This document shows, piece after piece, positions 8,781 to 20,700 of a stretch of DNA of 64,000 bases. The notes under the pieces were generated by a model. It saw nothing but the letters and a program-made list of their open reading frames with translations. It had not been told where the DNA came from and made no database searches. This DNA comes from Tomocerus qinae. Taxonomy: Eukaryota; Arthropoda; Collembola; Entomobryomorpha; Tomoceridae. Where the stretch lies: positions 101,246,001 to 101,310,000 of the forward strand of contig CM034546.1 of assembly GCA_020055645.1 (NCBI GenBank). The letters run 5' to 3'. The position numbers and the translations under genes are program-made. The first letter of the stretch is position 1. Every line of letters begins with the position of its first letter.

Positions 8781-11700
8781 ATGGCTAAGGCTAAAGCAAG
8801 GGCATCCAAGAAGATTGGCAAGAAGATTAATGCTAATACTAAGCCTTCTAAAGCTAAGGTTTCGAAAAAGAAAGTCATCGAAAGTAACCCGAAACCTAAG
8901 AACACACAGGCAGTAAAGAAGTTGAAACTATTAAAGGAAGCTGCGGCCCCGTTGAAGAGTAAAACCACTGGGAAGGCCAACATAAAAACCGAAAAAATTT
9001 CTAGCAATGAAAATGAAGACAATGAATTACTAGAAAAAACGAAAAAGCAAAGGGGTACAAAGAAAGGTATCTCGAAGACTAAAACAGGCGTCGTTAATAA
9101 AACAGAAGCAAAAGGTGGCGCGAAATTCTTTAAATCGTCGAAAAATCAAACACCGACAAGTAGTGTGGTCAATCTCTTACCAGAAGAAACAGCTTCTAAG
9201 AAAAATAATACAAGTAAAAAAAGGAAGACACCACAACAAAAGGTAAAGTCAAAGCCACCTAAACAGGGAAAAGTTTCTCTCCCTGTAATAGTTAAAACAG
9301 AAGATGTAGAAGATATTTCAACTGAGAATAAAACGAAGAGAGACAACGTTGTATCTGATAGTGACGACTCGGATGATACAGAAGACGAATTTCTTAATGG
9401 CATTATAAATGGTGTTGTCCAACGTGGACCTACATCTCAGACACCAGTGACTCCAATACCGATTCCTGCAATTGAGAAGGTCTCTAAGAAGTTACCATCT
9501 AAATCTAAGGCAATTAAAGAATCCCCTCCGAATTCTAAGCAATCTAACAAAGATCATGTTAATGAGGCTATTAATTCTGGAAGATTAGCAAAAGTAGTCT
9601 TAGATGTGCTTGAAGTAAATAAAGAGAAGGCGACTGCAAGTGAAACTGCTACTACAGAATATGAAAGTTTTAACGTAAGTGATGAGACAACTGCTGAAAT
9701 CAATAAAACTGAAAAAATAAAGTCGGGGCGAAAAGTTCGTGGACCATACAAGAAACGCGGCGCGAGTCTTGACGTAGGCATTGGAGGTGGCCAGTCTGTT
9801 CGCGGAAATAGAGGTGGTGGTCAGACAGCACGGGGAAGTAGAGGTGGAGGCCAGTCAACCCGGGGAAGTAGAGGTGAAAGCCAGTCAGTCCGGGGAAGTA
9901 GAGGTGGAGGTCAATCAGCTCGGGGAAGTAAAAAAGCACAAGAAATGGGTCGTGGAGGTCAATCTACTCGAGGATCTAGAGGTTCCCTTCGTGGTCGAGG
10001 CTCAAGGGGAATTACAAAAACAACCCAAAATCTCAGTCACGTTTCTGACGAAATGGTTAGAACTAATCATCATGAAACAATGGAAATCGATGTTGTTAGA
10101 CCCAAGGAGACTATTTTAAAAAATGTCCCATTGCCAGTGGTTCAGCATAAACCCACTCCCGAGGACGTTGAACGCCAAAGAATTGTCAACCGCAGCAATC
10201 AGATCTTGAAAGGAAATCAAGTGGCTATATTTCCCATTCAGAATAAATGCAAAGCTACAGCACAGGTACCAAATATTTTAATTATATTTGTTTGCATATT
10301 GACTTTGACTGACAGTGAAATTTTCATCCGGAAATTCTATACAAAGTATTAGTATTCATTTATTAAATTATGTTTTCAGATTAAATACGAGGAGGCATTT
10401 TGTGGGAAATATCCATTTGTTGATTCGCATCAGGAGATGGTACTTATGCTCGATAAAGACCAAAGTGTTCTGTTTCATGATGAAAAAAGTTGGAGCGTTG
10501 TAAAATCAACTATTATGGGAAATCAGTAAGGAATAGGGATTTTCACATAGTCACTGGATTTAATAATATTCATTGATTTAATATTTAAAATTTTCTACAA
10601 TGTGTTTTGCAGTAAAATGATCTTGGCTAACAGAAGCTTGTATAAGTATAATCAGTCAATCCTAGCTGACAACAAAAAGTTAACATTGGTAATGGATGGA
10701 TTATACAAAAACAGTATAAGAGATCGAAATGAGGCTGCTGAACTGAGGCGACAGCTTGTTGTTTTACAAGAGGTAAGTACAATTGTTTTTTTGCTTTATG
10801 ATAGCTAAAGTAAATAATGTCCACCTTTTAAAACATATTTGATTTTTGATTCCTCTATTTTGGAGTTGGTAAAGCATGTGTGGCAATGAGGATCATAATG
10901 TTGGTGTTGATGATTAAAATCTTATGATTAAGAGTACCTATAAGAGACCTTGCTGGCTGGGTTGGGATACAATTAATGTTTTCACTTATGTACCTTTATA
11001 TCACTAAGGTATGCGTTGGGTTACATAAGTGAAAACGTGAATAGTCAGCCAAGGTTGTTATTTCAGAATCTGCTCAGAATAGTTTTGCTAGCAGAATAAA
11101 ATCTCTTGGAAATCGATCCTGTTGTTTCGGAGTAAATTTTTTGTAAACATCTGAATGCCATGTTGGCGGAAAATTGCCAGTTAACGACGGCTTTAATGAA
11201 AGCTCTGCAGAAAGAGCATATTATTTTTATTCAATAGTTTCAGCTGGTTTTTCAAATTCTGGAAAAATAATTTGCATATAAAATGTTAGTTTTACGAGAG
11301 ATTGCTTACGACATGATCGAAAATGCTCTCCTCACAAAATGTTTATGTGAGTTAGGAAATGGAAAGTTGGAAATTCTGAGAGCTACTCAATCGGTCCAAA
11401 ATTCCGTAATACCTAGAAATTGGCGTCTTGTGTTGACTGCATAAATCTTAATTACATTCATAGAATTTTAACGTTTATGATACGGCAAGCGGGGTTTATT
11501 TATTTATCGTGAGTAAATAAATTAGAGACTGGGAACAAAATATGTCATAGCCAAAGTTGTTCCTTTCAGATTCTAATCTACTTAGTGATAAGAAAAAACA
11601 ATTTCAGGATTTTTATTGAAAACCCGCGTTTTAGCTCGCCTGAATAAGGCAGCTTATAGAACCGCACAGTCTGTCCGTACGTCCGTCAACACGAACTTTT

Positions 11701-14700
11701 GAACACAATGACTGAAATTGACAAAACTTGGCAAAAACAATGCCTATGGACCAGTGACGAACCCTATTCATTTTGGTTCAAATCGGTCATAAGGTTGCTG
11801 AGATACCGCGCGCTCACTTTGTCTTCATTTAGATAGTCAAAGTGGAAAATGGGCATTAAAAAAGTTCAATTGCGTTTCATAATAATTTTTTTGGTTATAG
11901 TATAAGATATTTTACTCCGATATAAGATATAACTGAAAAATATTTTTTCAGACAATTGCATAAATTCCGTGAATACTGGTCGCAAACAGAGATGGCCCTG
12001 AAGTGTTGTACATCACATCACATCAATCCTAAAACTTTCCCACATCAAACATCACATCACATCAAATTTTTCACATCGAACCATACATCAAACTTGTCTA
12101 GAATCTATACCCATTTGCTGGCAAAATGGGTATAGATTCTAGACAAACATCACATCACATCATTGATTTTACATACAAAATAGGCTAATTTTTGACCACA
12201 TCACATCAAATTTGATGTGATGTGGGCCATCTCTGGTCGCAAAAAGACAAAAATCGTTGAAAGTCTCCAAAATCGTAGAAAAACCTGGTCTATAACTGCA
12301 ACTTTGCATTTCTTCATATTCATCTCTGATTTCGAGATATTAAAGTTTTAAGTTTAAAATTCCAATATTTCGAAATCTTGTCTAGAACCAATACCCTATT
12401 TGTCTAGCAAATGGGTCTAAAGAGTTTCGCTTTAAAAAATGCAGCAGTTTTGTAATGATATTCATTACAAAACTGATGGCCGATGCGGGAATGAGGGGAT
12501 GCGGCCAAAATATCCATGGTTATTATAATAAACTAGATTTACCCCCTATTGAATTGGGGGTAAATCGGTCCACTGGTTGCTGAGATACCGCGCGCTCACT
12601 TTGTCTTCATTTTAATAGTCAAAGTGAAAATGTGGCATTAAATGGACATTAAAAAGTTCAACAGCGCTTCCTATAAATTGTTAGCATAATAGTATAAAAT
12701 ATTTTATTCCGCATCTACCAAGTTTAAAATTTTATAATAAAGCTAATAAAAACCTACAGCAAGCCGTAACAGAAGCTCGCCTGAGTAAAGGGGGCCGTTT
12801 GCACATTTTCGGTATATTATCAATTATGGAAATAAATATGATTTTGATTATTAAAGTGAACCTTAATTCAAATTAGGTTAGTATTATTAATAATCAAAAA
12901 TAAAAACCTACAGCAAGCCGTAACAAAGCTCGCCTGAGTAAGGGGGACAGTGTACACATTTTGGTAAAGTAGTAGTGAAGAAGACTTACTTTGATTACTA
13001 AATGATTAGTAATTTAAAACATATCAATACTGCTACTGAATAATAAAATCAACAAAAAATCGAAATAGATTAATGTTGACTATTAAAAATCAACAGAAAA
13101 TCAAAGTAGACTAATGTTGACTCTAAAAATCAACAGAAAATCAAAGCAGATCTATATTAACGATTTAAATCAACAGAAAATCAAAGTAGATTAATGTTGA
13201 CATCAAAATCAACAGAAAATGAAAATTGATTAATATTAAGTGTCAAAATCAAAAGTAAATCAAAATCGAATAGTGTTGACTATCAAAATCAACAGAAAAT
13301 CAAAATTGATTAATGTTGATTATCAAAATTCCTTATTGAGGCGACCTAAGACGACCAACAATGGATTAATATTGTCTACCAAATGAAATCGTCATGCTTT
13401 GTTAAACAAAAGCACATCTAAATTTTCAATTATATCTTTTGTACCCTCGTTTTTCGACAGCTGGAACCAATTTTAACAAACAAAAAAATCGCATTATTGT
13501 TCTTACTATTGAAAAAGTCTAATTTAGAAACACTCAAATGTTTTTATTATCATTTTTAATTTCCACTAACAGGATCAGTTTTAAGTAGAAACGTTTATTG
13601 CGACTATAAAATTACCTATTAAAAGCAAGCAGAATAAAATGGACAATTTGTAGGATGAATATGTTAACCAACAATTTGGCAATTAATACTATATTCATCC
13701 ACGTTGTATAAGAGCAGAAATTCATGTTTGACAAGCATACAGATTTATATTGGTCTGTGTTTTACAACCATTACAAATATTTCAACAAGTTTTCAATAAA
13801 AGCGGCATTATGGCAATCAACAGCAACACCGAAGATTAAATAACATATTTTTTCGGCTGTTATTTGCGAACCGTTAGACATATTTTGTCAACAATCAATA
13901 GGGATCGTCACAAGCCCATAGACAACGTTTTTGCTAAGTTTGGTCCAATTCCGTCAATTCCTTCGGGAGTTATCGTGGGGACAAACTTGGTGTACTTTCA
14001 TCGCGCGGACGGACAGACTGTGCGATTCTATATAGCTCGTCAGGCGAGCTAAAACCAACAACAAATCAAAATAGATTGATGTTGATTTTAATACTCAGTG
14101 TGAATCAATTTTGAATTTATGTTTATTTTGATACTCACTGATTTTAAATTGATTCACACTGAGTATTAAAATCAACAGAAAATCAAAATTGATTGTTATT
14201 GATTATCAAAATCCACAGAAAATCAAAATTTATTAATATTGATTATCAAAATCCATAGAAAATCAAAATTAACTAATATTGATTATCAAAATCCACAGAA
14301 AGTCAAAATTAACTAATATTGGTTATCAAAATCAACAGAAAATTAAAATTAATTAATATTGATTATCAAAATCAACAGAAAATCAAAATTAATTAATATT
14401 GATAGTCAAAATCCACAGAAAATCAAAGTTAATTAATATTTATTATCAAAATCTGCAGAAAATTAAAATTAATTAATATTGATTATCAAAATCAACAGAA
14501 AATCAAAATTAATTAATATTGATAATCAAAATCCACAGAAAATCAAAGTTAATTAATATTTATTATCAAAATCTACAGGAAATTAAAATTAATTAATATT
14601 GATTATCAAAATCCACAGAAAACCAAAATTAGTTAATACTGAGTATTTAAATTAACAGAAAATCAAAGTTGATTAATACAAATTATGAAGTACATTAATA

Positions 14701-17700
14701 ATAACTATGAAACACAAATACAATGAAAAAAGATTGATTTTTAACCCATAACCAGTTTTAGCTCGCCTGAGGAAGCGAGCTTATAGAACCGCACAGTCCG
14801 TCCGTCCGTTCGTCCGTCCGTTCGCCAACACTGTAACTTTTGAACGCAACGACGGAAGTTAACCAAACTTAGCAAAAACAATGCCTATGGACCAGGGACG
14901 AACCCTATTCATTTTGGTTCAAATCGGTCTATAGGTTGCTGAGATGCCGCGCGCTCACTTTGTCTTCATTTTGATAGTCAAAATGAAAAATTGGCATTAA
15001 ATGGACATTAAAAGTTTAATTGTGTTTCCTAAGAATTGTTAGATAATAGTATATAATATTTAACTCCGCTTCGACCAAATTTAAGATTTTATAATAAAGT
15101 AAATATAACAGGAAAATAACTATTATAGGACGGAAATAAATCTATTTCGCATTTATATGAAATTGATAGTCAAATTTATATTTTTCGAGCTAGTTAGCTC
15201 GCCTGATAAGGCAGCTTATAGAATCGCACAGTCCGTCCGTCCGTCCGTCCGTCCGTCCGTCCGTCCGTCCGTTTACACGATAACTTTTGAAGACATTGAT
15301 GGATTTCAACTAAACTTGGCAAAAACGTTGCCTATGGACCTGTGACAAAGTCTATTGAAAATTAGCCACATTGGTCCATAGGTTGCTGAGATGCCGCGCG
15401 CTCACTTTGTCTTCATTTTGATAGTCAAAATGAAAATGTGGCATTAAATGGATATTAAAACTTCAAATGGGCTTCCTATGGATTGTTAGCGGGATAGTAC
15501 AAAATATTAAATGCCGCTTCGACCAAATTTAAGATTTAATAATAAAATAAATAAAACCCGAAAATACCTATTATAGGACGGAAATAAATCTATTTCGCAT
15601 TTATATGCAAATTCGTAGTCAAATTTGCATTTTTCGAATTGATTTTCATTATGATAGTCAATATTAACCAATTTTGATTTTCTGTTGATTTTCGTAGTCA
15701 AAATTGATTTATTTTGATTACAACATTAATCTATTTTAATTTTTTATTGGTTTTGATAATCAATATTGATCTGTTTTGAATTTATTATTCATTTTAGTAA
15801 TACAGTAAGTAAGTAAAATCTTTTCTACTGTTATTCTACCAAAAATGTGCACATGGTCCCCTTTACTCAGGCGAGCTTCTGTTACGGCTTGCTGTAGGTT
15901 TTTAAGTTATATGGCGGTTTTCCGCCTTATGTCGTTCATCTATAATTCATTCTAAACTATTGGACCGATTTTCATGAAACCGACGCCATTCTTCTCGCAA
16001 ACGCTTTCCTCATATGGCCCCTTTTTAGCTTTTCAAATTTTGAAAAAAAAATCGAAAAATTTCAAAAAAGTTTTTTTGAACGTTTTTATTAGAACTATTA
16101 TTAAATGCGATAAAAACGCTTATTCTGACCAAAAACTCAATAGTGATTTTCATTCATTCATTTCAATAGCTTTATTTTTAATATATACACCCTCATTATT
16201 GAGTTTTTAGTCAGAATAAGCGTTTTTATCGCATTTAATAATAGTTCTAATAAAAACGTTCAAAAAACTTTTTCAAAATTTTTCGAAATTTTTTTCAAAA
16301 TTTTGAAAAAAATTTGAAACGCTAAAAAGGGGACCATGTGAGGAAAGCGTTTGCGAGAAGAATAGCGCCGGTTTCATGAAAATAGGTCCAGTAGTTTAGA
16401 AATGAATCATAGATGAACGACATAATGCGGAAAACCGCAATAACTTAAAATCGGCGGGTTTTCAATAAAAATCCTGAAATTGTTTTTTCATATCACTAAT
16501 AGTAGATTCGAATCTGAAAGGAACAACTTTGGCTGTGACATTTTGTTCCCAGTCTACGTGGTCTCTTATATATTTACTCTCGTAGTAGGTTTAGTACATC
16601 GGTTAACAAACAGGTCGATTGTTGTTGTAGGTAGAGGTCACGGACAAAAGTCAAAGGTTAATGAAACGTTTATTTATGCACAAAAACCGAAGTGCTATAA
16701 ATTCGAAAATGTACTCTAGATGTAGATACTTACTATTACTTACTTCTTAATTGTTACTACTCGTGCAGCAGTTTAAGCTTCTGACACGTTCTGATTCGCC
16801 AATTTTACCCCTTGCAATTACACCCATACTGTTACAATTGAGTTTGCGAGTTCTAAAAGTACACTTTTCAGTAACAATCTCTGTCTCTAATGGAGACAAT
16901 AAAGTGTCACTATTGTCACCCAAGAGCAATACCCGACAGTCCCCAACCAATTGCCGACAAAAGACTTTCCGTTCCTTAGCTTTGTTAACAACCACATTTT
17001 GTTTCTATGTAAAATGAGCCCAATCCCACTTAATGTCGATGAAGAACTATTCTTCGCAAAAGTTTAGCTACTCTGTCGATGGTTGACTACAAAAATACGT
17101 TTAAAAGTTGATGCCGTCATTGGAAAATTCTTAACTAAGTACTGAGACTATACTCAAACAATACCCAAGAAATTAATTTTGATTTTTCTCGGAATTTTAC
17201 CAAATATTCGCAAAATCTTTTGCGTTCAAATAAACGTAAGAATATATATGCTGAAACTGCCTATAGATATGAAATATTTCAACGCCAAATGCGATTGATT
17301 TTTGGTAATGGATAGATTGCAGTATTTCAAAAACCGGTCACCATTTGCCTTTTATAATCTCTAAATTAATAAAATTTAAACAACCAAAAATTTTTTGACT
17401 GTATTTTTATTAGGATGGGTCAGAGAAAAACGAAAATAGTGACGGGTAGCATATTAAGCGACTATGTATTGAAGACTAAATTCCTGATTTTTGCATTGAG
17501 AAAAGAACTCAAAAAAATTTGGATATGATTTTGCATTGGGAAAAAGTTCAATGCGGGGTCGGACATTACATTTTATTCCCTTTGATAGATATATGTCACC
17601 TTTTCCAATACTATTCCTGGAGACAATATAGCTGATTAGTCTATGTTCGGTAACCAACCGTTTAGCTATCTAAATCAGCCTGTATGACATGTTACAATGA

Positions 17701-20700
17701 CAGGGAATTGGTGGCTAGAATAGGTGAATGATCAAAATAAGAAAATAGAGAAATGTAGACTGAGAAAAGTATTCTTTGTCTGGTGGCATCTTTAAAAGAT
17801 CAAACACATTTAGCCGCTGTCCACGTTACTACGTTACTAGCCAATTTTAGCTGCTGTCCAATTTATTAGGCAATTTAATTGGACGACTGGTAAAAATGGT
17901 TTTGGTCGGATAAAATTGAACGCTAAATGTGGCGTTAATGTCGCCTGTTAACGATAGCTAAGCAAATAGGGTGGCACTGGCACTGTAAATCACCTAAAAA
18001 AATAAAACTCACTGAAAATAGGAGGGCCTATAATAGCCTAATGGACCAGTTGTCGTTAACCGGTATCAAAGTATCAAAGGGATATGGATGGGTAAAAAAC
18101 CAACCCATATCTTGATTGTCGGACATCTACCAATAGACTTTCGGGTGTTTACTAAGTATACTTTTAAATAATTTGGCCAGTTGATAAAATAAAAAATAGT
18201 TGTTATTGAAAAGTGTACTTTTAGAACTCGCAAACTCAATTATTAATTGTCATTAATCATTATTTATAACATCGTACATTACACAATTGATTAGACAGCA
18301 GATACCGATGCATAAAGATACTGGATATGAGAATACTGAAAATAATCTATTTTGAATTGATTAAATGATAAAAGTGATGTATTACCAAATTAAACTGTGT
18401 CAATAATTGTGTTTTATTCATGCAGAACCAAGAACTAGAAACAAGGCGTACTAAATCTATTTGGAAAGAGTTAGACAAGCGGACACTTGAAGCTGAAACT
18501 CACTACCGGGTTAAGGAGCAGCAGCATTTACTGAGAAAAAGCTTTCAGGAAAAAAGCGATAAAGTGAAAGCTGAATGTGATGAGAAGTGCAAGAAGCTGG
18601 AACGGGAAGTAATATCTTTGACTAGAGAGAACAGTCATTTGCTTAAGAAGAATGAAAAATGCAAAGAAGCTATGGATAAGCATGTAACGAAAATAAAAGA
18701 AAAGTTCCAGAAAAAGAATTTTGGAAGAAGAGTAAGAGGAAGATATGTAGGAACGGTGCATGCTATGCATTCTTATTTTCTAAGAGTGATAACCCGCCTT
18801 ATTCCTGACAAAGACGAATTGAAGTTAATGCAAAGTCGGTTTGAAGCATTAATGAATACACTTCTTAAATTCGACCCTCATTTTCCGAGCAGTGTTTTAT
18901 CTGTAGAACTGAAAGAAATATTGTTAGCTATGTTTAACAGGTTGGACTCTAATCCTCCGTTAATTATCCCGGAGGCTATTGCTAAGTGGCAAGAACATTT
19001 CACTGACTATAATACTAAAATACAACAAAGCATAAAAACAGCATGCAGTCCTGGAAGTAAACAGACTTTTAACTTAGATACCAATGTTCCCTCTTCCTCT
19101 TCTGAAGTAAGAAACTCCAACACCAACTCAGTTATCGACGTAGAGGATGATAGTGAACATGAAATTGATGACTTTAATGAAGTTGAGGTGATGTCACAAC
19201 AATCTTCCGATAAAGAAGAATTAGATTATTCGGAGAACAGAAAACAACTCCCAGACAAGTTCAACCACGTCGCTGATTCCTCGAATGCCGTGGACGTTAT
19301 AACAGTAGATGATGATAACAGTCAAGCATCATTAATTGGCAATGAACAAAACGAAGTCGCTGTGGAGTTGGAAAGTGTGGGCAATAGTAATGAATTGGAA
19401 TCAGACGATGAAAATGATTGTGTCATTGTTGCAAATAGCAACCTTACGGACATTTCAGAAGTACCAAACAATGATATTACTGGGAGAAGTTCTCTATCCG
19501 ATGATGATTCCGATATTGAATGTGTAGACGAAATCCAAAATAGCGATGGGCTCTGTCAACTGAGACAAACGACTCTTTCCGGTGATGATGAGTCTTCGGA
19601 TGATAGCAACGATGAAATTGAGGAAAGTTCAGACTCCGTTTGTCTCGATTCATCACCCAATTGTAAAGAAATATCGGATCCTCATGTGTTCTATGCAAGG
19701 AAATTGAAATCGCCCTACCCTGTAAAATGCGAGAAAGGGAAACTACTAGCTAATGAAAAGGCGTCTGTACAAAATGAAGAAATTGGCTATGAAAATAACA
19801 CGACTAACGAAAATAATGCGCTGACAAGAGAAGGGGCACCAGAGCAAAGTTTGACAGGTCTCGAACATCGCGATGGGCTTGATAAACCTTTGGAATTAAT
19901 TAATGAAAATCGTCAAGTAGTAGTAGAAGATCCTAATGCAATTGTCCCTTTCGATGACAAAAATGACTCCAAGCCCTTTGAAAGCAATGACGTAATTGTG
20001 TATGAGACAAATGAAATAAAAGAAAACATTGACGACATCCCATTACATACCCTTCCAAATCAAAATGTTATCCCGGAGATATCTCAACAGTTATGTATGG
20101 AAGATGCAAAAAAGTCTAATGTATGTCTTGGGGAATTACAGCTAGAAGAGACTCAAGTTGTGGAATTAGCTGATGAAATGACTCAGGAAGTTAAAGTTAA
20201 TGATAAAAATTTTGCAGCAAAAGTATCAATCGAATCAAACGAAGAACCGTCACGATCAGTTTATATATCGATTGCTCAAGTGAATGAACCTATTCAACCT
20301 ACTTCAAATAATGCTTTTGTTAATGTTTTACAAAGCAGAATAGTTGAAAAAGAAAAACCTTTCAAGTCACCATTGTCAAATGAGGTGAAGAATATGGGAA
20401 ATGAATCTGATCTCCCATCTTCTCGGCAACAGTCTGTGAGATCTCGAATAAATTCAAGTCACAGTGAAATAATTCCTGTAAAGAACTCGGTCCCATGCAT
20501 GGCAAAAAAACTAGAGCTACAAATTTCAGAAAAAGTGGGCGAAAGGCCAAAACTGAGCAAAACATTTAGGCCATCTGAACAGAAGCGAGTAACAGCACTG
20601 TCTTCATCGTCTGGAGCTGACGAGTCTGACCTTGAAGATGACGATAATAACGTGGCAACAAAGAAATTCAATCGTCCATCCCATGGAGCTAAGCCACCTA

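Larger units (their letters stand above)
11503..16590. repeat. 5 kb structure bounded by ~115-130 bp inverted repeats
   Basis: The left arm (about 11519-11634) contains GACTGGGAACAAAAT, AGCCAAAGTTGTTCCTTTCA and CAATTTCAGGATTTTTATTG. The same words occur inverted at about 16450-16566. Weaker similarity continues outward (GAGTAAATAAAT / GAGTAAATATAT). Between the arms lie satellites, several dispersed repeat copies, a hAT-like MITE and a 550 bp hairpin. No transposase-like frame exists. It fills most of the intron between 10772 and 18426. It may be a composite non-autonomous element or an inverted duplication. Confidence 0.6.

Noticed and set aside
10266-10352. Extension of the first coding exon of the large gene to the stop at about 10350.
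   Set aside because: A donor (CAG/GTACC) at 10265 and an in-phase acceptor at 10380 continue the protein; the extension is intronic and hydrophobic.
13949-13963. A 15-base match (minus strand AAGGAATTGACGGAA) to the universal small-subunit rRNA motif.
   Set aside because: The surrounding sequence aligns with other copies of the dispersed AGCTCGCCTGA repeat and shows no wider rRNA similarity, so the match is coincidental.
13864-14052. 62-codon open frame in the intron of the large gene.
   Set aside because: It runs across an inverted copy of a dispersed repeat; the equivalent frames are broken in the other copies.
14150-14680. Regular 40 bp periodicity that could suggest a CRISPR array.
   Set aside because: The whole 40 bp unit repeats with gradual divergence and there are no unique spacers; the host is eukaryotic. 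It is a satellite.
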